From: Clostridia bacterium
Lineage (GTDB): Bacteria > Bacillota > Clostridia > Lachnospirales > Cellulosilyticaceae
Direction: 5' to 3'
DNA length: 12,285 nucleotides
NCBI GenBank assembly: GCA_029256345.1
Contig: JAQSYC010000050.1
Span: 1 to 12,285 of the forward strand
The notes under the pieces are model-generated. The model did no database searches, was not told the origin of the DNA, and worked only from the letters and a program-made list of their open reading frames with translations. A program made the position numbers and the translations under genes. Shown in pieces: positions 1-6,319 of this stretch (its first letter is position 1; the number at the start of each line of letters is the position of its first letter).

Positions 1-180
1 TTGAGTGGCTACCCACCAATCTAAAACGTATCTTCCAGGCTCATTAAAAGTAATGACTCCTGTTACCGCATTGTAGCTAATATTTCCTGCTGAGTATACA
101 ATATTGTCAAAAACAACTGCCCCTCCCGAGGGTATCGTCCCTGCAGCCAAACGCTCTACTTGTAACGCTATGTTACTCAT
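1..180 (-). CDS. BclA-type C-terminal-domain spore surface protein (partial, runs off left edge)
   Basis: The first 60 codons of a minus-strand gene are visible; the 3' part lies outside the window. The start ATG (180-178) follows a strong AAAGGGGG ribosome binding site at 187-194. The protein begins MSNIALQVERLAAG and continues with a G-x-V-x-F-D, I-x-Y-x-A-V-T-G, F-x-x-x-G-x-Y-V-x-x-W-W-V-A-T pattern. The neighbouring collagen gene shows the same pattern in its C-terminal domain (VIFD, NIDYDAVTG, YYVNWWVATDG). BclA-family C-terminal domains are C1q/TNF-like beta-sandwiches that trimerise on the exosporium. Here the domain starts at the N terminus with no collagen repeat before it, so this is a stand-alone head-domain paralogue. 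It is co-directional with the collagen gene, 181 bp downstream, and could share its transcript or have its own promoter; I found no convincing one. Spore-surface location is inferred from the family. Confidence 0.75.
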   Translation of the reverse strand, partial: MSNIALQVERLAAGTIPSGGAVVFDNIVYSAGNISYNAVTGVITFNEPGRYVLDWWVATQ

Positions 181-361
181 TTTATTCCCCCTTTCTATGT
201 TCTAACTTAAATTTTGCATATAGATTATCCTATTTAAATGTTAAAATATTTATAACTTTTAATTTTAAAATAATGTGTAGTACAAGTTTATCTTTTGTAC
301 CTTAAGTAGCTTTTCATACGGGGGCTTTCAATAGTTTTGTAAGGTTAAGTGTTAATCTTCT

Positions 362-1484
362 TTATAATGCAACTTCTGTTATAACTATATTAGCCTGAAC
401 AGGTGTTAGCGCATAGACAACCGTCTGACCTGTAACGTTTACAAGTGTTAAAGTTGCTGGTGTAGCTCCTACTACTATTAAGGCACTGCCTACTACTTGG
501 CCTGTTACTATAGGTGATGAGCCTATGATTCCTGATACACCATTTAGCTCTACTGCAAAGCTTATTGTTGTAGATATATCAGCACCATCTGTAGCAACCC
601 ACCAATTTACATAATAAATACCTATCGCATTAATTGTGAAGATACCTGTCACTGCATCATAGTCTATATTGAGACTTTGATCTGTTGTTGTTGTATCAAA
701 AATGACATTAGCACCATCAGCAACAGTTCCTGCTCCATCAGCCAGCAATTGAGCCTGAATACCTCGCAGTTGAACCAAATCTCCTGCTGGGCCTGTATCT
801 CCTGTCGGACCAGTATCTCCCGTTGGCCCGGTATCTCCTGTTGGTCCCGTATCTCCTGTTGGTCCCGTAAATCCTGTCGGTCCCGTAAATCCTGTCGGTC
901 CTGTGAATCCTGTTGCTCCTGTCGGACCTGTCGGGCCTGTCGGGCCTGTTGCTCCCGTTGGGCCTATCAATCCTGTTGCTCCTGTTGGGCCTGTTGGGCC
1001 TGTCGGGCCTGTTTAATCCTGTTGCTCCTGTTGGGCCTGTCGGACCTGTCGGGCCTGTTGCTCCCGTTGGGCCTATTAATCCTGCTCCTCCTGTTGGGCC
1101 TGTCGGACCTGTCGGGCCTGTTAATCCTTCTCCTGATGGGCCTGTTGGGCCTGTTGCTCCTGTTGGGCCTATTAATCCTGCTCCTCCTGTTGGGCCTGTC
1201 GGACCTGTTGGGCCTGTCGGACCTGTTGCTCCTGTCGGTCCTCTGAATCCTTGCGGACCTTGTGGGCCTATTGGACCTTGTGGTCCTCTTGGTCCCCTTG
1301 GACCTCTTGGTCCTCTCGGACCTCTGCAGTCTGTTTCGCAGCATTCCTCTTCACAACAATCATCATCATAGTACCCATCTACATACTCATCTTCATCATA
1401 AAAATCATCATCATAAAAAGAATATTCTTTTTTAGGTTCAATATAATTGTCTCCTGGTCTGCCCCAATTTTTATTATCCTTCAT
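362..1484 (-). CDS. collagen-like (Gly-X-Thr) exosporium protein, BclA type, interrupted by a one-base frameshift
   Basis: The start ATG (1484-1482) has AGGAGG at 1496-1501. The frame opens with an acidic, Tyr-rich head of about 42 residues, then a cysteine cluster (C43, C44, C48, C49, C53). Collagen-like triplets start at G55: four GPR units, then GPQ, then mostly GPT and GAT. After Leu157 the triplet frame is lost and the ribosome would run to a stop at 738 (248 aa, Arg/Asn-rich tail). Removing one A from the coding run at 1014-1012 restores Gly-X-Thr into the frame ending at 362, giving about 373 aa: triplets to about residue 235, then a BclA-like C-terminal domain of about 138 residues containing NIDYDAVTG and NWWVATDG. 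An in-register copy of the same motif (coding GGATTAACAGG) lies at 1128-1138, so the extra base is clear. Proteins of this kind form glycosylated exosporium filaments, with Thr as O-glycan sites. Whether the shift is a real mutation, phase variation or an assembly error cannot be told here. One Gly-X-Y interruption (GPS-GE-GLT) is also present. Confidence 0.85.
776..1325 (-). repeat. collagen-coding tandem repeat, 9-bp triplet-pair units with a longer duplication
   Basis: The segment is built from variants of the 9-bp unit gggcctgtt, coding GPT or GAT on the minus strand. A longer exact duplication of 47 bp occurs at 1066-1112 and 1162-1208 with a 96-bp period, and a diverged third copy starts near 958. 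The 32-residue period is not a multiple of three because one copy contains the GPS-GE-GLT interruption. Such arrays expand and contract by slippage or recombination, so copy number is probably variable between strains. Confidence 0.85.
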
Positions 1485-1560
1485 CTGGTTAAACGCCTCC
1501 TAAACTATTTGTAGTTATGCTAATGAGTGTACGTCATACATAACTTCTATTTTTAATACC

Positions 1561-1590
1561 ATAATATGTACATCTATAAAATCGGTGTCA
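1561..1590 (-). promoter_or_regulatory. candidate sigma-K promoter for the collagen-like gene
   Basis: On the minus strand an AC (1586-1585) is followed after 16 nt by CATATTATG (1568-1560). This is close to the sigma-K consensus AC-N16/17-CATANNNTA, with the last base G instead of A. It lies about 76 bp ahead of the start codon. Mother-cell sigma-K control is what is expected for an exosporium protein. The match is by eye and the region is AT-rich. Confidence 0.45.
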
Positions 1591-1619
1591 ATAAAGTGCA
1601 TTTATATGTCGCAATTGTC

Positions 1620-1648
1620 TTTAAAATTGTTTTTATATGTGATATAGT
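1620..1648 (+). promoter_or_regulatory. candidate vegetative promoter of the CNNM/CorC gene
   Basis: An extended -10 (TGATATAGT, 1640-1648) is preceded 17 nt upstream by TTTAAA (1620-1625), a poor -35. This gives a leader of about 100 nt. A second perfect TATAAT at 1681-1686 has no good -35 and overlaps the inverted repeat described next. Confidence 0.35.
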
Positions 1649-1674
1649 AATTCATATGTTTTTAATTTTTGTAA

Positions 1675-1712
1675 ATGGCATATAATAAAGCTGTTACTAT
1701 AGGGTATGCCAT
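1675..1712. repeat. 8-bp perfect inverted repeat in the corC leader (ATGGCATA ... TATGCCAT)
   Basis: ATGGCATA at 1675-1682 is matched by TATGCCAT at 1705-1712 with 22 nt between. It sits between two divergent genes, so a terminator is not expected. It could be an operator or a leader hairpin ahead of the ribosome binding site at 1737-1743. The half-site ATGGCATA recurs at 8805-8812 in another promoter region. Confidence 0.4.
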
Positions 1713-1753
1713 AATATAACTTTATTTTAAATATATAGGAGAGTGATTTAAAC

Positions 1754-3025
1754 TTGGCTTCTGAGCTTTTTATGCAAATGATGATTTTGGTTGTTTTACT
1801 TGCCTGTTCTGCCTTTTTTTCAGCTTCCGAAACAGCCCTTATGTCTATCAGTAAAATTGATGTGCGCCACATGATCGAACAGGATATAAAAGGAGCAAAA
1901 TTACTAAGTCATCTTCTCGAAGACCCAAACAAACTGCTCGGTTCTATACTAGTGGGCAACAACCTTGTCAATATCGCCGCTTCTTCTTTAGCAACCGTTG
2001 TTGCCATGAGTTTATTTGAAAATAGTGCCGCTGGCCTTGGCGTTGGTATTGCTACTGGGGTTATGACACTGCTCGTCCTCATCTTTGGCGAAATCACACC
2101 AAAGTCCTTATCTACACAAAATGCTCAAAAAATTGCTCTTCTTGTGGCAAAACCGATTTCTGTGATAGTATTGGTTCTTAGTCCTATTGTCAAAATTCTA
2201 ATGAGTATTACAAGCCTTCTTATTAAATTATTAGGGGGCACTATAGATGGAAGCAGACCTTTTATCACCGCTGATGAACTTAAAACGATTGTGACCGTAA
2301 GCCATGAGGAAGGCGTTCTCGAAGATGACGAAAAGAAAATGATTTACAATGTCTTTGATTTTGGAGACTCTTATGCAAAAGATGTGATGATTCCTCGTAC
2401 AGATATGGTGGCAATAGATGTTCATGCTACATATGAGGATATAATGGCTTTATATAGAGAAGAACAATTTTCTCGTATGCCTGTTTATCAAGAAACCCAT
2501 GATAATATCATCGGTATTTTATATATCAAGGACCTTATTGTCAAATCATTTGAGTTAGCAGACTTTAAGGTGATGTCTTTTTTAAGAGAAGCTTATTTCA
2601 TCCATGAATTTAAACGTATTGATGAACTTTTCAAAGAACTGCGTACTCAAAAAGTAGGTATTGCAATTGTTTTAGATGAATATGGCGGCACTTCTGGTCT
2701 TATTACGATGGAAGATTTAATTGAAGAAATCGTTGGAGATATTGATGATGAATATGATATTACAGAAGATGACATTATAAAAATCAGTGAAACGGAATAT
2801 TTGGTAGATGCTACGTGCAGAATTTCTGAGGTCAATGAGTCCCTTAATCTCGACATTACCTCTCAGGAGTTTGATTCCATTGGTGGATTTATTATCGGTC
2901 TGCTTGATAGATTTCCTACTGAGGGTGAACAGGTTGATGACGCAGGTATTACCTTTATCGTTGAAGAAACTTCTAATAACCGTATTAATAAACTTAGAAT
3001 ACTCTTAAAAAAGGATGGACTTTAA
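1754..3025 (+). CDS. CNNM/CorC (HlyC/TlyC) family membrane protein with CBS pair
   Basis: This 423-residue protein has the full domain order of the family. The N-terminal CNNM (DUF21) membrane domain (about 1-190) has hydrophobic stretches near 7-27, 60-88, 95-115 and 127-158, and the conserved motifs SASETAL (23-29), GNNLVNI (68-74) and FGEITPK (111-117). A cytoplasmic CBS pair follows (about 210-330, including VMIPRTDM and the LDEYGGTSGLITMEDL stretch). The CorC_HlyC domain (about 342-421) closes it, with DSIGGFI typical of that fold. Family members are linked to magnesium or other divalent cation efflux; older 'hemolysin' names are historical. Length is normal and nothing is missing. The start is TTG at 1754, supported by AGGAGAG at 1737-1743; the next ATG (1772) would cut into the first helix and lacks a site. 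The gene appears monocistronic. No M-box or manganese riboswitch is visible in the short leader. Confidence 0.9.
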   Translation: MASELFMQMMILVVLLACSAFFSASETALMSISKIDVRHMIEQDIKGAKLLSHLLEDPNKLLGSILVGNNLVNIAASSLATVVAMSLFENSAAGLGVGIATGVMTLLVLIFGEITPKSLSTQNAQKIALLVAKPISVIVLVLSPIVKILMSITSLLIKLLGGTIDGSRPFITADELKTIVTVSHEEGVLEDDEKKMIYNVFDFGDSYAKDVMIPRTDMVAIDVHATYEDIMALYREEQFSRMPVYQETHDNIIGILYIKDLIVKSFELADFKVMSFLREAYFIHEFKRIDELFKELRTQKVGIAIVLDEYGGTSGLITMEDLIEEIVGDIDDEYDITEDDIIKISETEYLVDATCRISEVNESLNLDITSQEFDSIGGFIIGLLDRFPTEGEQVDDAGITFIVEETSNNRINKLRILLKKDGL

Positions 3026-3041
3026 AGTCTATCCTCCTTTT
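3007..3041 (+). terminator. terminator overlapping the CNNM/CorC stop codon
   Basis: GGATGGAC (3013-3020) pairs with GTCTATCC (3027-3034), with one G-U pair and a TTTAAA loop that includes the TAA stop. TCCTTTT follows. The run of A before the stem and T after it fit an intrinsic terminator, though the T tract is interrupted. Confidence 0.5.
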
Positions 3042-3138
3042 GGCGTCCTTATAAATTTATTCATTACTTACTTCTCTATAGGCCTCTCAGCTTACAGCTT
3101 ATTGATTAAATAATGCAGATTTTGATAGATGGGGGCAA

Positions 3139-3180
3139 TAAAAAAAGTGGCATATAGTATGCTATACACCACTTTTTTTT
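3139..3180. terminator. bidirectional intrinsic terminator between convergent genes
   Basis: AAAAAAGTGG (3141-3150) pairs with CCACTTTTTT (3169-3178). Inside it, TATAG pairs with CTATA around a TATG loop, with a small internal mismatch. A-run on one side and T-run on the other make it work for both strands. It lies directly at the stop of the minus-strand spore protein gene and downstream of the CNNM/CorC gene. Confidence 0.8.
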
Positions 3181-3397
3181 ATTTTGTAGTTTCTTCTACC
3201 TGGGAATTTTGCTGTCTTTTTCTCTTGGTCATAAGACCACCTATTCTTCCTGTTTCTTTGGCTGACAAGCTTTTCCATCCGCCTTCTTGGACTTTTTCTA
3301 AAAGACCTAGTTCCTCTGCGATTTCGAGTTTCATTTTTTCATGGGTTGATAACGCATCAAATAGCTTTTCTTTATTTTGAGTTTCATTACTTTTCAT
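3179..3397 (-). CDS. small acid-soluble spore protein, alpha/beta type (SspF-like)
   Basis: This 72-residue, highly charged protein carries the alpha/beta SASP pattern: KLEIAEELGLL, then GGWKSL, then ETGRIGGLMTKRKR. The LEIA sequence matches the site where the germination protease GPR cuts SASPs, and GRIGGLMTKR matches the second conserved DNA-contacting region. The K-x-GGW spacing between the two halves resembles SspF of Bacillus. Such proteins coat and protect spore DNA in the forespore and are broken down at germination. Two ATGs are adjacent (3400 and 3397). The AAGAGG site at 3405-3410 gives a 4-nt spacer to the first and 7 nt to the second, so I prefer 3397. The gene stands alone, with a sigma-G-type promoter upstream and a terminator at its stop. 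Confidence 0.85.
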   Translation of the reverse strand: MKSNETQNKEKLFDALSTHEKMKLEIAEELGLLEKVQEGGWKSLSAKETGRIGGLMTKRKRQQNSQVEETTK

Positions 3398-3434
3398 CAT
3401 TTTTCCTCTTTTCTCATTGGAATGGTATTGACTA

Positions 3435-3464
3435 GAGTATGTATCTATCTACACAATTTTATAC
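3435..3464 (-). promoter_or_regulatory. candidate sigma-G promoter of the SASP gene
   Basis: On the minus strand GTATA (3464-3460) is followed after 18 nt by CATACTC (3441-3435). The sigma-G consensus is GNATR-N17/18-CATNNTA, so 11 of 12 informative positions or nearly so agree. It lies about 38 bp ahead of the start codon. Forespore sigma-G control is the usual arrangement for SASP genes. Confidence 0.65.
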
Positions 3465-3604
3465 ACTAGGCCTTCATTTCTTTAAAAAAAGTATCCAATT
3501 TCTGTTAAATCTCATATACTATATCAAAGCGATCACTCAGTTGCATCCTATAGAATAGACTATACTGCTGACTATAGAATACTCTGTGAAATTTATGTTT
3601 TATA
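3465..3604. other. spacer with no gene; short direct repeat
   Basis: The gene-free stretch 3398-3946 holds the SASP promoter, this spacer, and the dapA promoter, riboswitch and terminator. In the spacer I see only a 10-bp direct repeat, CTATAGAATA, at 3548-3557 and 3572-3581, plus related GACTATA pieces between them. No open frame with a ribosome binding site is visible. Confidence 0.5.
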
Positions 3605-3633
3605 TTGACATTTTGACCTCTTGATGATATCAT
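3605..3633 (+). promoter_or_regulatory. vegetative promoter of the dapAB unit
   Basis: A perfect -35 TTGACA (3605-3610) is followed after exactly 17 nt by TATCAT (3628-3633), five of six bases of the -10 consensus. Transcription would begin near 3640, about 20 nt ahead of the riboswitch P1 stem. Confidence 0.75.
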
Positions 3634-3660
3634 TTTAGTCAATCTAATATAACAATTGAT

Positions 3661-3831
3661 GTAGAGGCGCGATGCTTATAAGTATGCATTTTGATTCTTG
3701 CAAGAGAATAGGAGAAATGTAAAAAGGAAGTATCGCCGAAGAGTAACTACCTTGCAGTATTTATCTCTGGTTGTATCGTTAACAGCTATACAACTGTCAC
3801 CTATTATTGTAAAATAAGGGTGGAGTGCTAC
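3661..3831 (+). promoter_or_regulatory. lysine riboswitch (L box) aptamer
   Basis: The 171-nt element has the conserved L-box blocks in order: AGAGGCGCGA near the 5' end (3663-3672), AGTATGC (3681-3687), GGAGAAATGTAAAAAGGAAG (3711-3730), TCGCCGAAG (3733-3741), CTGG and CTGTCAC, and GGAGTGCTAC at the 3' end. GTAG at 3661-3664 and CTAC at 3828-3831 close stem P1. Length and order match the Bacillus subtilis lysC aptamer as I remember it. Its place ahead of dapA, the first committed step to lysine, fits. Lysine binding should favour P1 and so premature termination. Confidence 0.93.
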
Positions 3832-3879
3832 TTTTATCATTTAGTCATCTATACTGTGATGATGTACGTGATTATATAT

Positions 3880-3915
3880 GTAGCCAGCCCTCTATGTGCT
3901 GGTTTTTTATTTTTT
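3880..3915 (+). terminator. riboswitch-controlled terminator
   Basis: AGCCAGC (3882-3888) pairs with GCTGGTT (3898-3904), including one G-T wobble, followed by a T-rich tract to 3915. The 5' side of this stem reads GTAGC (3880-3884), which can pair instead with GCTAC (3827-3831), the 3' strand of aptamer stem P1. This gives a simple switch between terminator and antiterminator. Confidence 0.8.
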
Positions 3916-3946
3916 AGATAATAAATATAGTGGAAGGATTGATATT

Positions 3947-4831
3947 ATGACAATTTTTGAAGGCGCTGGGGTTGCTATTGTTACACCATTTCATACAAAC
4001 GGAGATATTAACTTTGGCAAGTTGGAGGAACTCATTGATTTTCAGCTGGCAAACAGCACAGATGCTATCATTATATGTGGCACAACTGGTGAGGCTTCAA
4101 CGATGTGTGACGAAGAACATCTTGAATGTATTAAAGTAGCTGTAGACCGTGTTAATGGGCGGGTACCTGTTATTGCTGGCACTGGCAGCAATGATACAAG
4201 ACATGGTATAGAGCTTACTAAAAAGGCTAGAGTACTGGGCGCTGATGCTTCACTTCAAGTAACACCTTATTATAATAAGGCTACTCAAAAAGGACTTATA
4301 GACCACTTCACAGCCATTGCTAAAGCCGCCGACTTACCTATGATTTTATATAGTGTTCCTAGTCGTACCGGTGTCAATATTACCCCTCATACTGCTTACG
4401 AATTATCGAAATATGATTTTGTAGTAGGCCTGAAGGAAGCAACTGGCAATATCTCTCAGGTCGCCCAGATTGCTGCACTGTGCGGTGATGCACTTCCGCT
4501 GTATTCTGGAAATGATGATCAAATTATCCCTATTTTATCTCTAGGGGGCAAAGGTGTTATTTCTGTATTATCCAACATCGCTCCAAAAGTAACCCATGAT
4601 ATTGTACAGCTTTATCTAGAAGGCAATACCCGTAAAGCACTCAAGCTTCAGCTTGACTTTCTGCCTGTTATGGACGCTCTCTTCTGTGAAGTTAATCCTA
4701 TACCTGTGAAGGAAGCACTGAATCTGATGGGCTTTAATGTAGGTCCATGCCGAATGCCCCTTTCTCCTATGGAAGAAAAAAATATTATTCAGTTAAAACA
4801 AGCGCTTATCAACTCAAAATTGTTAGTTTAA
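3947..4831 (+). CDS. dapA: 4-hydroxy-tetrahydrodipicolinate synthase (DapA)
   Basis: DapA condenses pyruvate with aspartate semialdehyde to give 4-hydroxy-tetrahydrodipicolinate, the branch point to diaminopimelate, lysine and, in spores, dipicolinic acid. The 294-residue length is normal for this cytoplasmic TIM-barrel enzyme. Active-site residues are all visible: GTTGE with T46-T47, the TPYYN loop (Y108-Y109), YSVPSRTG with Y135 and R140, and the Schiff-base lysine K163 in GLKEATGN. The start at 3947 is chosen because GGAAGG (3932-3937) sits 9 nt upstream. An in-frame upstream ATG at 3896 lies inside the riboswitch terminator and would add 17 residues foreign to the family. dapB follows after 25 nt, so the two form one operon under the lysine riboswitch. 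Confidence 0.97.
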   Translation: MTIFEGAGVAIVTPFHTNGDINFGKLEELIDFQLANSTDAIIICGTTGEASTMCDEEHLECIKVAVDRVNGRVPVIAGTGSNDTRHGIELTKKARVLGADASLQVTPYYNKATQKGLIDHFTAIAKAADLPMILYSVPSRTGVNITPHTAYELSKYDFVVGLKEATGNISQVAQIAALCGDALPLYSGNDDQIIPILSLGGKGVISVLSNIAPKVTHDIVQLYLEGNTRKALKLQLDFLPVMDALFCEVNPIPVKEALNLMGFNVGPCRMPLSPMEEKNIIQLKQALINSKLLV

Positions 4832-4856
4832 ATGACGAACAGAAAGGATGATTCAC

Positions 4857-5612
4857 ATGATAAAAGTATTAATGCATGGTTGTAATGGTAAGATTGGCCA
4901 GACCATTTCCCGTATTATATCAGGATATGATGCTATTGAGATTGTGGCAGGTATAGATCCTAACCTACAAGTTCCTAATCCATTTCCTGTATTTGCTCAT
5001 ATAAATGAATGCACCACTGAGATAGATGTCATTATTGATTTCTCTACTGCAAAGGCCGTTCCATCTTTACTGGAGTATGCAACCCACAAAAAAATCCCTA
5101 CAGTGGTATGTACTACCGGTCTGTCTGCTGAAGATATTCTTTGTGTGCAAGATGCGAGTACTAAAATACCTGTATTTTTCTCGGCCAACATGTCTCTTGG
5201 GGTCAACCTGCTTATTGCACTGGCTAAAAGAGCTGCTGAGGTTTTAAGTGATAGTTCTTTTGATATCGAAATTATTGAAAAACATCATAATCAAAAGATT
5301 GATGCCCCTAGCGGAACAGCTTTGGCTATCGCTGAAGCTATCAATGAAACATTAGATAATACTTATCAGTTTTGTTATGACCGTTCTACTATCCGTGAAA
5401 AACGCCCTAAGCACGAGATTGGTATCCATGCTGTAAGAGGCGGTACTATCGTTGGCGAACATGAAATATTGTTTGCTGGAAATGATGAATTTATCTCTCT
5501 TACCCATCAAGCAACTTCAAAAGAAGTTTTTGGTGTAGGCGCTATCAAAGCTGCTAAATTTTTAGTTACTAAAGCCCCTGGCCTTTATAATATGGGCCAT
5601 CTGCTCGAATAG
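4857..5612 (+). CDS. dapB: 4-hydroxy-tetrahydrodipicolinate reductase (DapB)
   Basis: DapB reduces the DapA product with NAD(P)H to tetrahydrodipicolinate. The 251-residue protein has the Rossmann dinucleotide loop GCNGKIG (8-14) at its N terminus. It also has the family signature EIIEKHHNQKIDAPSGTA (138-155), in which H143/H144 and K147 are the catalytic and substrate-binding residues. The later RGGTIVGEHE and the C-terminal LYNMGHLL are also typical. The start is ATG 4857, with GAAAGGA at 4842-4848. An earlier in-frame ATG at 4848 overlaps that ribosome binding site and is rejected. It is the second gene of the riboswitch-controlled dapAB unit, and two stem-loops follow its stop. Confidence 0.97.
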   Translation: MIKVLMHGCNGKIGQTISRIISGYDAIEIVAGIDPNLQVPNPFPVFAHINECTTEIDVIIDFSTAKAVPSLLEYATHKKIPTVVCTTGLSAEDILCVQDASTKIPVFFSANMSLGVNLLIALAKRAAEVLSDSSFDIEIIEKHHNQKIDAPSGTALAIAEAINETLDNTYQFCYDRSTIREKRPKHEIGIHAVRGGTIVGEHEILFAGNDEFISLTHQATSKEVFGVGAIKAAKFLVTKAPGLYNMGHLLE

Positions 5613-5619
5613 TTATTAC

Positions 5620-5642
5620 AACCCTTGATAAACTGGGTTTTT
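5620..5642 (+). terminator. first terminator after dapB
   Basis: AACCC (5620-5624) pairs with GGGTT (5635-5639), with a 10-nt loop, followed by TTT. The stem is short, so it may be only a helper to the stronger hairpin just downstream. Confidence 0.45.
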
Positions 5643-5692
5643 AGAGCCTATCGTTTGATGCCCGCGCATGAAGCTATAGGCTCTTTTAAAAT
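5643..5692 (+). terminator. main terminator of dapAB
   Basis: AGAGCCTAT (5643-5651) pairs perfectly with ATAGGCTCT (5676-5684), followed by TTTAAAATTTTT. The 24-nt interior holds a second small stem, ATGC/GCAT around CCGC. The T tract lies on the plus-strand side, so it serves dapAB rather than the convergent minus-strand gene ending at 5695. Confidence 0.75.
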
Positions 5693-5694
5693 TT

Positions 5695-6246
5695 TTATCC
5701 CCTCACATTAAAGCGGTTACTATTTTTCTTATCTTTTATCATTTTCTCAATTTCCTTGTTTTTTATATCAGCTGGCAGGAATTTATATTGACTTGTATTT
5801 TTAAATTCTTTAGTAACATTATTATAAGCACTCATAACCATTTGTTTATCCGGATCTTTTTTATCAATCGTAGCTGTAGCTTGACTATAAGTTTCCTCAA
5901 CTTCCTTTTTTGACTTACATTGATTCAATTTAGTCTTCAACATTTCTCTTTGCAATTGAACTCTTTTGATACGTGAATATAATATGGGATTGCTTCTTTG
6001 AAGGTAGTTCATCTCAGATTGAGATAATTCTTTTCCCAATTTGATTTTTTCATTTAATCCTTTCTCATATTTTTGTTTATCCTCTTCGGTTTCAAATCCA
6101 CTTTTATCTATCATTTCTTTCATATGTTCTACAGCTGTTTTCATTACCTCTCTTTTACTCTGTTCGTTTGTCACGTTTGCTTTGTTTAAAGATTTGTCTT
6201 CTTTAGTATATGTTTGATACTCAATATTTTTAAATATAGTATTCAT
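5695..6246 (-). CDS. unrecognised charged helical protein, 183 aa
   Basis: I do not recognise the family. The start ATG at 6246 has a good site (GGAAGGG, 6256-6262, 9-nt spacer), and the composition is that of a real protein. It is Lys/Glu/Gln-rich with no signal peptide or membrane segment, so it should be cytoplasmic. Most of it looks alpha-helical. A central block of about 55 residues (KLGKELSQSEMNYLQRSNP, then ILYSRIKRVQLQREMLKTKL) has heptad-like spacing that could form a coiled coil. A helix-breaking linker with DKKDPDKQ and a last helical part ending in basic residues follow. It is 73 bp downstream of the beta-propeller gene on the same strand and may be cotranscribed; no clear promoter is visible in the gap. 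Function unknown. Confidence 0.7.
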   Translation of the reverse strand: MNTIFKNIEYQTYTKEDKSLNKANVTNEQSKREVMKTAVEHMKEMIDKSGFETEEDKQKYEKGLNEKIKLGKELSQSEMNYLQRSNPILYSRIKRVQLQREMLKTKLNQCKSKKEVEETYSQATATIDKKDPDKQMVMSAYNNVTKEFKNTSQYKFLPADIKNKEIEKMIKDKKNSNRFNVRG

Positions 6247-6319
6247 ATTGTTCGTCCCTTCCTAGTTTTTCTAGACTGCTATTTGCATCTGCTTGTAGTA
6301 TATTTCGTCAGAATCTATT

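Noticed and set aside
1019..1320. Regular repeats suggestive of a CRISPR or satellite array
   Set aside because: The unit is 9 bp with no spacers, and it codes for Gly-X-Thr on the minus strand.
677..1371. Long plus-strand and third-frame open frames with Leu/Gly/Pro- or Arg/Asn-rich products
   Set aside because: They are mirror frames of the collagen-coding repeat, have low-complexity products and lack ribosome binding sites.
1633..1872. 79-residue minus-strand open frame over the corC start
   Set aside because: It overlaps the promoter and the conserved N terminus of the CNNM/CorC gene, and has no ribosome binding site.
3812..3831. AAGGGTGGAGTGCTAC looked like the T-box sequence AGGGTGGNACCGCG
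   Set aside because: The rest of the leader matches the lysine riboswitch, of which this is the last stem and the 3' strand of P1; the CCGCG part is missing.
3896..3946. Upstream in-frame ATG of dapA at 3896
   Set aside because: It lies inside the terminator hairpin and lacks a ribosome binding site; the extra 17 residues do not belong to the family.
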